NCBI GenBank assembly: GCA_034670405.1
Contig: JAXDDX010000007.1
Span: 2,012,501 to 2,076,500 of the forward strand
Direction: 5' to 3'
Source: Hoplostethus atlanticus
Taxonomy: Eukaryota > Chordata > Actinopteri > Trachichthyiformes > Trachichthyidae
Length of the DNA: 64,000 nt
Part shown: positions 23,899 through 35,045 of the stretch, piece after piece
Layout: each line of letters starts with the position of its first letter
Numbering within the stretch: the first letter of the stretch is position 1
Program-made: the position numbers and the translations under genes
Notes under the pieces: model-generated
Told to the model about the DNA's origin: nothing
What the model saw: only the letters and a program-made list of their open reading frames with translations
Databases searched by the model: none

Positions 23899-23971
23899 CT
23901 GGCTCCTACGCTAGGATCCTATTTATGGATTTTAGCTCTGCATTCAACACAAAATTGCTACAGACATGGAC
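23899..23971 (+). mobile_element. L2-type LINE, inverted 5' piece
   Basis: The + strand encodes [17 protein letters not shown], the RT motif that lies upstream of the part found antisense in the adjoining 769 nt. The same LINE is thus present in two opposed pieces, the arrangement expected from twin priming during target-primed reverse transcription. A TIR element cuts it off at 23972. Confidence 0.6.
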
Positions 23972-24709
23972 TATAGACCCCTTTTCAGTTAGTAAACATG
24001 ATGATGTTTTTTGTGGGCGGAGCTTAGGTGGAGGCAGAACCCGGCCGGAACACGTTAGCCAACAACGCTGGCTAGCAAGTTTCGTTGGCTTGTTTTTAAC
24101 ATGGCTGAAGAAAATAACGCTATATCTGAATATAACTATGTCCTGAATGGTCATGTACAAGACTTAAAATACAAAGATTTACCAGATGAGTTTTGTGTCG
24201 TGCGATCCGAACACACACACACACACACACACCTGACACACATAACGTTACAACTAAAAGTTAGCTAATGCACTAAGAGAGTTACGAGAGAAATCACCTA
24301 ACGTTATTCCTCCTAGTTCCCCAATTTGTGATTAGGTGGGCATGACAAATCTTTAGACACATATCCATACCTAAAACAGACAATACTTTATTTAACCTAT
24401 GAAGTGTGCACTGCAAACACGAGCATTTTTGATGATCGCCTCAGTCCAATCCTTTCGTTTTATCGCGTTTAACCGTAGTTGTCTTCGATTTTTTTTTTAC
24501 TGGCAGTGGCAGCTGGTATACGATAAAATTTCAAGTTGGAGCCTCTCCTTCGATTCTGGCATCCAACAACACAGCAAGATGACATTTTCGGTGAACGGTA
24601 GCCTCTTACTCTGCTGCTCTGAGGTGAGGTGATGCCTCCAATTTTGCTTTGTTTTGCCTCCAGCTAACACCGTGACGTAATCGTGACGTAGGCGCTAAAA
24701 GGGTCTATA
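23972..24709 (+). mobile_element. TIR element with TATAGACCC...GGGTCTATA ends
   Basis: The left end TATAGACCCCTTTT is mirrored at the right end as AAAAGGGTCTATA. If the outer TA or TATA is the target duplication, the true ends are TAGACCC or GACCC. The interior has a short start-codon frame (24101-24268), an (AC)n run (24210-24230) and no transposase domain that I can recognise. It sits in LINE sequence, so it is the younger insertion. Superfamily is unresolved. Confidence 0.6.
24101..24268 (+). CDS. small ORF inside the TIR element (55 codons)
   Basis: ATG at 24101 opens a 55-codon frame beginning MAEENNAISEYNYVLNGHVQ. Its first 37 residues have a protein-like composition rich in acidic and aromatic residues, and the rest is encoded by an (AC)n run and tail. 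It may be the first exon of a longer element-encoded protein whose remaining exons are deleted. I do not recognise the family; chance is possible. Confidence 0.3.
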   Translation: MAEENNAISEYNYVLNGHVQDLKYKDLPDEFCVVRSEHTHTHTHLTHITLQLKVS

Positions 24710-24719
24710 CACAAAAAAG

Positions 24720-25400
24720 GAAAACACCTGCAGGTGGTAGAAGGTAGTTGATTTGAGATTCCGCCCCAACTCTTCTCACTGAAGAGTTGAGGTGGCCAGC
24801 TCACTGCAGGCAAGGGAGCGCTAGCTGCCTAGTGGTTGCAGAGCATCGGGCCAGCAGATAGGACTTCACAATGGGCTTGGTGTTATGCAGTTTGTATGCT
24901 AGCAGGTTGAGGACAAAGTGGACTGTAGCATTCTGGATGAGCTGTAGGGGCAGGGCAGAGTGGAGATGACTAGAGCTCGGACAAGGAGTTGGACAGAATC
25001 CCTGGTGAGGAAAGGTCTGATTCGGTGGATGATGTAGAGCACACAACAGCTGGTTGTCAATGATTACCCTGAGATTCCCGGTGGTCTGAGCAGGGGTCAC
25101 TGTGGTGTTTATCATTGTTGATAACGCCACAGTACTTGCAGAAGGCAGGATTTGTCTGGGAAGAAGAGCAACTCAGTTGCGCTCAAGATTTAACTTGAGG
25201 TGGTAGACAGACATCCAACTGGAGATGCGTGCCTCCATCTGTGTATTAGAAGAAATGATCTTTTATTTTGTGGAATTTAGTACCATCCGTTAAGGCAATG
25301 TAAAAACAACAACATTGCAGAGACATAATGCAGAGAGAGAAGAGGAGTGGACCCAGGACTGAGCCCTGCGGAACCCCAGGGGAGAGGGCACATGGCAAAA
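24720..25400 (-). mobile_element. CR1/L2-group LINE fragment (antisense)
   Basis: On the minus strand RT motif LSPGVPQGSVLGPLLFSLC (about 25390-25330) is followed, after frameshifts, by NLRVIIDNQLL, a conserved segment near the RT end, and LPLQLIQNATVHFVLNL (about 24980-24930), which matches the typical C-terminal LIQNAAARLV motif of these LINEs. This copy differs from the LINE at 52-54 kb. It is 5'-truncated and dead. Confidence 0.7.
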
Positions 25401-25660
25401 CCCTATTAAACTCAACAAAACAATGAAGTGTGAAGAGAACCCTAAGAAGACTTGTAATACAACTTGCTTTAGATGTGATCCTGTCTAGAACAAGTAACTT
25501 TTTTATGACTTTGCACATATATACATAAAATTTGATAAGCGTCATCAACTATTACTCCTTCACCCTCAACAAAGCTAAGCAGTAGTGTCACTCAAATTCA
25601 TAGTCGTGTTTGTGGCAGGGGCAGTGAGGCAAGCCACTTGGCAATAGACAATTGAGCGTG

Positions 25661-25661
<1 letters not shown>

Positions 25662-25702
<41 letters not shown>

Positions 25703-25710
25703 AATAATAA
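25662..25710. repeat. (ATT)n/(AAT)n microsatellite
   Basis: Thirteen TTA units run directly into three ATA units, giving a short self-complementary repeat. Confidence 0.95.
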
Positions 25711-26634
25711 ATATTAGCTTGCATAACCGTTGTGGCAAAAGGACAGTGAGAGGAATTATTGATGTTATATCAATATTGTATGGCATGGCAATAGTGTAAC
25801 TGGCTATACCCTCGTGAACATGGTTTAACAGAGATGCTTTACTTGAAAGGAAGCCGAATGAGGGCAACTGAATTTGGTGATTGGACACAGCCAGCATTTC
25901 AGTGACAGAATAACTCTTATGTGTTTTGATGGACATGTTGTGAAGAGATTTAGCGAAGACAATTTTACTAGTATACAAATATAAGGCACAATGATCCTCA
26001 TCTGGTATGACATTTGATTTTACTTAAGTGGGCACTTAAAACACGCTGAAAACATTGTGCTGCAATGTGAGGTGTGAATGCTGACAAAACGTTGGAAGAC
26101 ATGTTAAAAGCAATGACCTAGAAATGCTCTGTATGAATGCATACCAGTATTAGCTAGTATGACAAAATGAGCATAGATATGAAATGATGAATCATTGCTG
26201 TAAAAAAAAAATCCAATTAAGAAATGTTTTCTATTAAAATATTACTTATATTTAAATAATCCCGTATTCATAGTGATATACAGATTATTATTATTGCTGT
26301 TATGGTTATTATATCTTGTATCTGAACATTTTAAAATGTAGAAAAATACAGACCTACAAGACAATTAATGATAGAGAGAGGGGCATTGAAAACTGGGATA
26401 AAAGAAAAATCCAAGGCACTGAAAGCAAGATTAATTAGTGTTTGTTTTTTGACTTATTATAATATGATGTAATGTTAAAATTGCACAAAAGTATTGCAGC
26501 TTATATAGGCTTTCCTCAAGGTGCAAAAAATGCTCAACTGAGACCAGTGCCCCTTGCAGAGAAGAACTCAAAGTCCTCAAGAGCAAAAGAATAGGGGGTA
26601 AAGCAACACATGTCCGCATATTTTTGACTAGATA

Positions 26635-26705
26635 AAGTAGCAAGATGGAGTCAGTCATAAGGAGGCAGAGTTTCAGCCGTGTCTCTAATGGAAGGGATTC
26701 TTTCT
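26635..26705 (+). repeat. intronic module C, copy 0 (partial)
   Basis: Contains AGCAAGATGGAGTCAGTC and GCCGTGTCTCTAATGGAAGG, which align with the two ends of copy C1 at 31487-31622 (CAGATGGAACAGTCTG ... GCCGTGTG ... CTCTAATGGAAGG). It is immediately followed by module B1. Confidence 0.45.
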
Positions 26706-26720
26706 GCTGTCGTCTGCTAC

Positions 26721-26805
26721 TGCATACAGCAGCAGCGGTGGCCATTTTGAGTTTGCAGCAAGCAATCCCTCAAAGAGAAGGGAGTGGGGGATGGGGAAAA
26801 TGTCA
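26721..26805 (+). repeat. intronic module B, copy 1
   Basis: Shares CAGCAG..GGTGGCCATTTTGAG (core 26740-26751), a TGCAG step and a G-rich GGGGGATGGGG end with the other B copies. No coding potential. Confidence 0.6.
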
Positions 26806-27361
26806 AGTAGGCTAGCTTGTTGACTAACCTAAATCATTAAGCTCATGGAAATGTTTGTTTGTGAATGCCAATTTGTCACAGAAATTAATGAACACTTTTT
26901 ATCAGGTCTCATTATTTTCTCATTGTTCATGGCCTGCTGTGTGTTTTAAGATAACACAACAAAGCTTATAGCATTGGATTTAAACTTAAATAAGAATATG
27001 ACCCCTATTATATTCATATAACAAAGTCCTGTGAAATCTGCCATGTTTAGACTGAAACATGGGTGAGTTATTGTTAGAAAGAAAAATACTATCTTTGACC
27101 AGATATCATAGAAAGGAACTGATGCATTCATCTTGAAAAGACTGCTACAGTGTGTAGCATCGCCCACAAAGCATAATATGTCTGGACTGTTCTTTCAGGG
27201 CTAGGGGTGAAGTTCTGTGCCTTAAGGGAGAATTGAAATCTATTAACAAGGTTTTCCTACTCTAGATGAGCTAATGTGGTTTTGAACTTCCATTTTAGAG
27301 CTGCAATAGTCTAGATAGTGTTGAATTTGTCCTTCACCTTGCTAGCTGCCTCCCTTGTTGG

Positions 27362-27520
27362 TGAGGGCACCCTTCTGCTGCAATGGTTTAGTCCATGCCT
27401 GGCTGTAAAACTCTAGACTGTGGAACAGACTGCTGGTGTGGGGGATGGGTGTTAGGCGCTCTGTGTCAGGCTGTGGACTTCAATTCTGACTGTGCGCTGC
27501 TAGCTAAAGCTTATGCGGAT
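27362..27520 (+). repeat. intronic module A, copy 1
   Basis: Contains CAATGGTTTAGTCCATG (27381-27397), CTGTGGAACAG, GGGGGATGGGTGTT, GTGTCAGGCTGTG and CTGTGCGCTGCTAGCTA in the same order as copies A2 to A5. Confidence 0.65.
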
Positions 27521-28086
27521 TGAGTCAAACTGTAGTGCCTTCAAAAGATGTTGAGTAAGTTATCAGAGAGCAGAAATATTTGGAGCAGCTGCATGCATAC
27601 ATTTCACTTGTACATTTATCAAGAGAGCATTTTATTTCTATCTTTTCAAGGAGCCCAGGTTACATTGGTTACCCTTATTTTGCATCCTGATGTGCTCCTT
27701 TTTATTTATATTGTAGTGTGACAATCAGGACTGGCTTTTTTTGTAGCCATGAGACCAGTTTCCCTCAGCTGCGCATGGGTAAAGAATAATCACCATGCGC
27801 CTGATTCACATGGAAGCTCCTGGTTCCGTCCACCCCCCGCGCCCCCTCCTATTTTCCTTCCTTTTTTTCCTCCCTCTACCCAGCCTTTGCTAGCCTTCAA
27901 CTCGAAAAAACAAATCACGCGTACAACCTCTAGGCAGTGGAAGGCCAGGAAGGTCTGCTTTTAGACTGCTTTTTAAGGTTTACTTATATTTGGGATTTTT
28001 GAGGATAATTTGACATTGCTTTGCTGTAATATGTTTTAATTGTTCAACCTTGGGTTCTGGCAGTTATTCATATAGCTTATAGAGTT

Positions 28087-28142
28087 TCATATAGCTTCTA
28101 ATAGTGATCTAAACTCATATAGCTTCTAATAGTGATCTAAAC
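28087..28142. repeat. 28-bp tandem duplication
   Basis: TCATATAGCTTCTAATAGTG and the following eight bases occur twice in direct succession (28087-28114 and 28115-28142). A related TCATATAGCTTATAGAG precedes them. Confidence 0.9.
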
Positions 28143-29469
28143 TGTTAATAGTATCCAAAAATAGGCAACAAATTCATGCTTTTAGGTGTGCATTTCCCAA
28201 GCATTATGGATTGATTAGTCTTTTATAGGGAGTGAACATCTGATAAAGAAAATTGTGCTAATGGCAGTTTGTCAGCTTGTTTGAGGAAAATATCTAAAGG
28301 GAAAAATCTGAACAGAAGCGGGACACAAATATTCATGTACAAGGTCTACATGAAGGAATGTCTCAAGAAAAGTCTACCTCGTGCATTGGGTTAGACACCA
28401 AGTCCTGGCTTTATCTGGTTTCCTGTTTGTTGGAGTGCACCAGACATACAACTGTCTAATGTTAAAAAAAAGGGTTCCTGTTGATGTCTCCTTCCTTATT
28501 TGTAACTGAAGTCACGAAAAAAAGGTGATAGATAGATTAATCTGCAGGTGATAGAAGGTAGTTGATTTGAGACTGTTGAATTCTCCACCGGCCATTAAAA
28601 ACCCATCAGATTCATATTGAGGCAATGAAATTAAACTGGAGCGGTTACACTCCCTGAGGATATTTGCTTTAAAATGTATGAATTTATTACTCTTATGTAA
28701 ATAATCCACTTTGAGTGTGTGTATACTATATCTATATATATGCCTATATTGGTTTCTGATACACCTTAGTTTGCTGGACACATACATTTTAAATAATTTT
28801 TAATTGTTCCGTAGTTTGACCATTGAACTATAGACTCAGATAGCCACAAGGAGCAGCTCATTTAGCCCACATGGCCACACGAGTTGTTGAGTGTCTGTGA
28901 CACAAGGTGATTATTAGGCTACCTAGAATGTATTATCACTGTTACAATTCAAGTATCAATGTGTTTCCCTTATAAATACATTACAGCGACTTGAATAAAT
29001 TGGTACTATATCACCTTAGGACTTTGAATGCAGGGTCCTAAGGATTGTGGATGGTAGCGTTTTTTATTAAATTAACAGATTTCCCGTTTGATTAAGTCTG
29101 GGATGTGGACTATACAGCTTGATGACAAAAAATATTACACATTAAAAATTAGGAATGCTAAATGTCCTTTTACAGCACACACAATAAACCATTGTGATGG
29201 GCATGATTTGCTGAGGGGGGCTGATTTGCTTTTATCCTGTTTCAAGATGGTGAGAAAACGAAGCACAGCGCTGATAAATGTAATAGGCAAATATGCTGTG
29301 TGCTGCAGAAGAGTGCGAAACCTGCCATTGTTTCATTTGGCAAATTACTGCTGTACTACCATTTAACAGAAATAATCAATATACTTATTGTAGGTATTTA
29401 GGCTCAATAATGTAGTGGTGCTGTAACTTAATGTGATGTTCTGCTGGATATATCAGTTGGCTTCTGGGG

Positions 29470-29595
29470 GCTCAGTCTGGCTGCGCACAGCAGAGCAGGT
29501 GGCCATTTTGAGTTGCTGCAGTGAACCCAGATGCAGACAGTGGGGGAGGGGAAGACTGCGCATTGTGCGCTGTAATGTTGACATGCAGGCTCGGC
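29470..29595 (+). repeat. intronic module B, copy 2
   Basis: GCTGCGCACAGCAGAGC is followed by GGTGGCCATTTTGAG (core 29501-29512), TGCTGCAGTGAACCCAG, GTGGGGGAGGGGA and GCGCATTGTGCGCTGTAA. It is closely similar to copy B5 at 38 kb across about 110 nt. Confidence 0.7.
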
Positions 29596-30199
29596 TCCCA
29601 CTGGCTGACAGTGATTTTCCATTTCCATGTTCCACGTGGTATTGAGCTTTTGAAAGTCTAAGGACAAATATGTTTTAAAACAACATCCCCTTTGTGTGTT
29701 ATTTTCAGCAAAGTATCTTGCCTATCAGGTTTACAGCTTGCCACGCTGCTTTAGGTAGTTAGGACACCTCTCAGGAGAAACAACTAGATGTAGATGTTGC
29801 ACCACTTTCAGCATTCTATGATGCTCCAGTTATCTGGACTTTGCTCTGTACTACATTTAGCAATGTTACCTCAAAATGCTGGTTGGATGAAAACTGGAAC
29901 TAGTTAGTTACTTTGTTAACTCTGTAGTCATAACTTGTAGTCATAACTTATTGCTTAACAGTGGGAACATGCCAAATAGGCTTAGTATAACAAGTACAGA
30001 AGTGTACTTTATATTGTATAGATGGAACATTGATTGAAATGACAAAATTAAATTTGGAGGTTAGAAGTAAGTAGCTGTTTAGTTTGCTCTAAAGAAGTCA
30101 TTAATCTCTTGAGTATGGACATTTCTACATTATGTTTTCCAGAAAAATAGTAGGTGGGGTTTGTAAATGTCTATTCTTGCCTGTGACAAGTGCTTAGCA

Positions 30200-30262
30200 T
30201 GCTACTCACAGCAGCTCTGGTGGCCATTTTGTTTCTGCAGTAATGGAAGGGGGGATGGGCAA
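30200..30262 (+). repeat. intronic module B, copy 3 (short)
   Basis: CACAGCAGCTCTGGTGGCCATTTTG (split: CACAGCAGCTC, then GGTGGCCATTTTG with core 30222-30231), CTGCAGTAATGGAAGG and GGGGGATGGGC. Eleven bases on, ACACGGTAAGG resembles a splice donor. Confidence 0.6.
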
Positions 30263-30564
30263 AAAACACACGGTAAGGTTTGATTTGGTCATACAACTGG
30301 GTCTATGGTGAAGGCATAGATGTAACATTTGCAAATTACAGTGTACTTTGAATTACATTTACAGTGTACTTTTCCTTAAATTATTGGATTTCTTTGGTCT
30401 GTGTGTGTTTTGTTATGCAGGCAGACGAGTAACCTACTTTAAATAAGCTGTTTTGTCTATAATCCACATTGATTAAAAAGCTCAATAAAGGAATACTTAA
30501 CTTAATGTATTTGTATTAATGTATAGTTATGTTGACAGTTTTTGTGGGGTTCTATTGTTCCCTC

Positions 30565-30725
30565 TAGTGTGGAGAACCCCCCTCTTTCAGAATGGTTTAG
30601 TCTGTTTGGCAGTAAACGTCCCTGCTGTGGGAGAGGCAGGGCGGACAGGGGCTGCTTAGTGTGTCAAGCTGTGCTCTTCATTTCTTGCTGTGCGCAGCTA
30701 GCAAAGGTCTGTGTAGCTAAAAAGC
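30565..30725 (+). repeat. intronic module A, copy 2
   Basis: A CCCTCTAG acceptor-like site is followed by GAGAACCCCCCTCTTTCAG, AATGGTTTAGTC, CTGTGGGAGAGGC, GTGTCAAGCTGTGC and GCTGTGCGCAGCTAGC. Order and spacing match the other A copies. Confidence 0.7.
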
Positions 30726-31081
30726 TTGTTGCTTGTAAATTTTAAGATTGTTTAACAAAAAAACACTTGCCACAATTTATAAGATGATCTTCCAACCACC
30801 ATTAGGTTAGCTTTTTACAGATTTAATGATAGTTTATGAGTCCTACTTATATTTTACTTGTTCCTGGAGAAATATTTCTTAAATCTGTATCTATCTTTAT
30901 TTCAAAATGTTGACTAAATAATAAGCCTGCTGCTTATAATCCACTTTTTGTCCATAAACACAGTGAGAAAAAAGTGCTTGACCTCATTTAGTGAGAGAAA
31001 TCTGAACTGGATTTTCTAACAGTTTGATGACTTGAATTACTTGATACTTTGTTCTATTTTATTTTGTGTTATCTTCTTTAG

Positions 31082-31285
31082 TTTTCAGAGCCCCCCTCTA
31101 TCAGAATGGTTTAGTCCATGTTTGACTGTGGGAGAGGCTGTTCCAGAGAGAGTGTGTGTGTGTGTGTCTGTCTGTGTGTGTGTGTTTGTGGGGGGTGCTG
31201 CTGCTGCTGCTAGTTTGAGCGTGTCGGGGAGGAAGGTGCACTTCAGCAGTGGCTGTGCGCCGCTAGCTAGGCTTTATGTGACTAA
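31082..31285 (+). repeat. intronic module A, copy 3
   Basis: A TTCTTTAG acceptor-like site is followed by CAGAGCCCCCCTCTATCAG, AATGGTTTAGTCCATG, CTGTGGGAGAGGCTG, an expanded (TG)n run at about 31150-31185, and GGCTGTGCGCCGCTAGCTAGGC. Confidence 0.7.
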
Positions 31286-31486
31286 AGTGCACATTGTGCT
31301 GCCTTAAAATGCTGACGTTGCACTACTCTTTATTTTTCTGGTATCATATCATTAATAGCCTCCACACAAGTCTCCTTGGTGGTATTGGTCAGTGTTTGTT
31401 GACAGTGTTGATGCTTTCTACTCTTTAGATTGTAACTGTCACCACAAATAGCCCTGTAACAGACTACATTTGCTTTTAAAAAGCGA

Positions 31487-31622
31487 TCCCTGCCATCAGC
31501 CAGATGGAACAGTCTGAACACGGCTCCTCCCTCTTTGCCTATCATTTTTCTGGGTTCTCAGCCGTGTGCTCCATTGAATCAGCACAACACATTATTTGTA
31601 TGACCTCTAATGGAAGGCCTCA
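31487..31622 (+). repeat. intronic module C, copy 1
   Basis: CCCTGCCATCAGCCAGATGGAACAGTC (given here as two parts: CCCTGCCATCAGC and CAGATGGAACAGTC), CTCCTCCCTCTTTGCC, GCTCCATTGAATCAGCA and GGAAGGCCTCAAT. The same landmarks in the same order occur at 33175-33325. Confidence 0.6.
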
Positions 31623-31844
31623 ATATCTCAAATCCTGTCAACGGTGTTTCCACAGCATTTAACTATAAAAAACAAGTAATTAAGTGACAATTTATAGCTG
31701 AACAACATGATTTTATGTTTCAGGGATGTTTTTTTTGGGGGGGGTCTGGATTTATTTCAGTACATTTGAGCATGAGATGAGAAGAAAATGAAGTCTATAG
31801 AAGTAGTAGGCGGAGCTTGAAAATAGATACTCAGTTGAATGTTA

Positions 31845-31960
31845 GCGAGTGCTCAGCATTGTTGCGCATAGCAACACTGGTGGCCATTTTGTATGTATGC
31901 AGGCAGCTCAGATAAAATCTATCAAAGAGAGAGACTGGAGAAGGCAGAGGACGCAGACCA
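31845..31960 (+). repeat. intronic module B, copy 4
   Basis: GTTGCGCATAGCAAC is followed by GGTGGCCATTTTG (core 31882-31891), a TGCAGGCAGCTCAG step and a GAGA-rich end. More diverged than B2 and B5. Confidence 0.55.
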
Positions 31961-32275
31961 AGCTGCCTTGTGGCAATATAATATTCACTGAAAGGATTGA
32001 TTAAGTCATGGCAGGGTTTCTGTTGATGCCTTTTGCCTGATTATGAAGAAAATAGACTTTAATTGTTGCAGTGCTAGAGACCAGTTTAAAATCAATAAAA
32101 CCTAAACTAAACTAATCATAAAACCTGCCTTAAAATTTAAGGTTGTTTTAAAGTTGTATAGTGAGCTTTGTAATAGTCCTAACTGTGACTGCTCAAAGAG
32201 GCACATTTTCTTGATCACAAATTAGCTCTGGCCTGTGGTGCTTCTAGTCAATTTTTCATAGCCCTTTTTTTGGGT

Positions 32276-33090
32276 AATCCCAGGGAGCTGAAAGTTTTTA
32301 GTTTTTCTTAGGGGGGAAAATATTTTTGGTGCCTGTCTCCCCCTCCCCCCCTACCCCCGCACCCTATGTCAGAATGGTTTAGTCCATGGCTGTGGATACT
32401 CTTCCATACTGTGGAAGAGGTTGTGCTCGAGTGGGGGGATGGGTGTTGCTAAGTGGCAGGCTGTGCAGTGTACTTTCCCTTCTACCTGTGCCTGCTAGCT
32501 AGGGTAGTATTGGTAAACACCACATTATACTGCTTACAAATGTTATAGGTGTGTGATTTATACTTATTTGTGGTACCATTATGCAATTAATAACATGGTC
32601 ATCTGTCAAAAAACAAAACATGATTTCTTTTGTTTTTACTGTTTAATATTGTGCATTATGGCAGTCTCTGCTATGTCACTAATCCCAGGGAGCTGAAAGT
32701 TTTCTCTTAGTTTTCTTAGGGGGGGAAATATTTTTGGTGCCTGTCTCCCCCTCCCCCCCCTACCCCCGCACCCTATGTCAGAATGGTTTAGTCCATGGCT
32801 GTGGATACTCTTCCATACTGTGGAAGAGGTTGTGCTCGAGTGGGGGGATGGGTGTTGCTAAGTGGCAGGCTGTGCAGTGTACTTTCCCTTCTACCTGTGC
32901 CTGCTAGCTAGGGTTAGTATTGGTAAACACCACATTATACTGCTTACAAATGTTATAGGTGTGTGATTTATACTTATTTGTGGTACCATTATGCAATTAA
33001 TAACATGGCCATCTGTCAAAAAACAAAACATGATTTCTTTTGTTTTTACTGTTTAATATTGTGCATTATGGCAGTCTCTGCTGTGTCACT
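32276..33090 (+). repeat. 405-bp tandem duplication containing modules A4 and A5
   Basis: The unit starting AATCCCAGGGAGCTGAAAGT begins at 32276 and again at 32681, a period of 405. The two copies differ at only a handful of positions (for example a GTAGT/GTTAGT indel, ATGGTC/ATGGCC and CTATG/CTGTG). Each contains one module A (motif AATGGTTTAGTCCATGG at about 32372 and 32781). High identity implies a recent duplication. Confidence 0.95.
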
Positions 33091-33174
33091 AGCATTGACT
33101 GACGGGTTCTTTTTTAAGGGAGTAATTGTCACCCTTCATAGGTGTATTTAGGCTACATAGCCTTTACAGAACAG

Positions 33175-33325
33175 ACCCCTGCTATGAGCAAGATGGAATA
33201 GTCCTGACTGGGCCCCTCCCCTTTTCTCTTATTTCTCTTCTCTGATTCTGCTGGCCTCTTGGCCATGGCTTGCTCCCTCAATCAGCAAAATACACGGAAG
33301 GCCTCAGTCTCACACATCCTCCTGG
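33175..33325 (+). repeat. intronic module C, copy 2
   Basis: CCCCTGCTATGAGCAAGATGG, CTGGGCCCCTCCCC, TGCTCCCTCAATCAGCA and GGAAGGCCTCAGT parallel copy C1 in order and spacing. Confidence 0.55.
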
Positions 33326-34799
33326 CAAAGGTTGACTTTTCTTTCTTCTTCTGTTCTAATTTTCTACCTGTATTGTTTCAGCACTAACATGTTTTCTGTT
33401 AGTGAATGTTTAGACTTGGCTTAAGTTACGTTAGATTTTCTTCTATTTTTTATAAAGTGCTACGCTAATACAATATGCCAAAGTTTTAGGCTCTGTCTGT
33501 TGATAGGAAGCGTTACATTGAGGCACTCTGTACATGTCAAAGAATGTGCTGTGAATTTTCACTAATCGGAAAGCTAATTGACAGATTTTAAATGATGCCA
33601 CATGAAGTGACATGAGTAACGTAGGAAGCAATACATCCCTTAACTGCAGTGTTATGTGCAATACAGGGGGCGCACTTTTCCCACATTTCTTGAGGGGAAG
33701 TCCCTAATAGATGACATACCTGAAATCTGAAATTTGGTTAGCATGCTTGATAACAAAATTGTTGGCTTACTGTCCATGATCCAAGGAAGTATTTGACAGA
33801 TGTCAAAGTATTACATTTAGTCATGCTGAAGTTGAAAGATGGCATCCAGCCATTTCACGACAAATGCTGTCTCGTAATGACCTTTCTTTCTCAATGGAGC
33901 TTCATTTTTCATTTTGTATGTGCATCCCAACTTCAGTGTCAGCATTTACCGCAGGAAATAGGTGGTAGTCACGGTAATACACAAAGCTAAATAAATTTGT
34001 ATCAGCTTTCCTTACCCAGTTAACGGAGTATACCAATAAATGCAGTAAGGCGGTTATGGTTTACAAAGGCATGAAGGAAAGGTTGCTAACAAACATAGTT
34101 AACAGATTTATTTACTTGCTAACTGAGCTAAATACCAACATTTTATCTTTAACATTAGCTTAAGTTGTAACAATTTTTAAATTTGACTCAATATGGTCAG
34201 TAAAACTAAAATCGCGTGGGAAACCATGATTGTCTTGTGCTAGGATGCATTTTAAATGACCAAAAATCAAGGTAATTAAAATTGGCAAGAGAATTTACAC
34301 CGGCAATGGATTCAGTCCATTGCCGATCTCTGATGTATTCGTCCAATCACCCAATCCTAGTCACAATTTAATCCCATGCTTTGTTGAGTTGCCAAGTGCA
34401 TATGTCCCACACAGAAATGGCCTCTAACTGGTGATAAACTTTGGGTTTTTCATGAACTATATATTGTTTGTGGTGTCTTGTGATACAGGGGAGCACCATG
34501 CAAGGAGTGGCTGGTGTTTGGAAGGATAGGTTAGGTTGCACACATTTCTAACTGGAGAATGATATGCCTGAGAGAACAATGAAGAGTTTGAACAAGGTTC
34601 AGCAGAGCTTGTTTGTAATTTGACTTTGCTCTGTTCTGCTCCATCACATTCCATGAGCATGTTTTGTACGTAAATGTATAGTTTCCGGAACAGGTTTAAA
34701 TATCCTGCGAGGCAACATTTGGGTAAATGTTCATTATAAACGCTGAATTGTTTACAACATTGAGTATACGACCAAAGTCTGGTTGCATCCTTCACAGGT

Positions 34800-35045
34800 G
34801 AAATAATAATATAAGATGAAGCTTTACTGATCTATGAAGGAGGCATTCCATCTTCGATTGTCAACCTCCTCCGTGAGGTTGGAGTGCAGGGTCAACTGCA
34901 GAACAGCACTTGTAAAGCTGGAATACAATCAGTTTCTTGCCCAAGGACATTCAGCAGGGCGGTCTGTTGTCACAGAGACTTGAACCCGAGTCCTCCTGTT
35001 GAAGGATGGTCTCCCTAGTCACTAAAACACCCCGTCTCCAAATAC
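34800..35045 (-). mobile_element. SINE-like fragment (antisense, tentative)
   Basis: CTTGCCCAAGGACATTCAGC and GACTTGAACCCGAGTCCTCC followed by CTAGTCACTAAAACACC resemble the antisense tRNA-derived head (B-box GGACTCGGGTTCAAG) found in several fish repeats. No flanking duplication identified. Confidence 0.35.

Noticed and set aside
24728-28572. CTGCAGGTGRTAGAAGGTAG occurs at 24728 and again at 28542
   Set aside because: The shared block is only about 30 nt and the first copy lies at the edge of a LINE; it is best explained as a small LINE-derived fragment.
29088-29366. 92-codon + strand frame in the first intron
   Set aside because: Composition is unremarkable, with no motif and no splice support.
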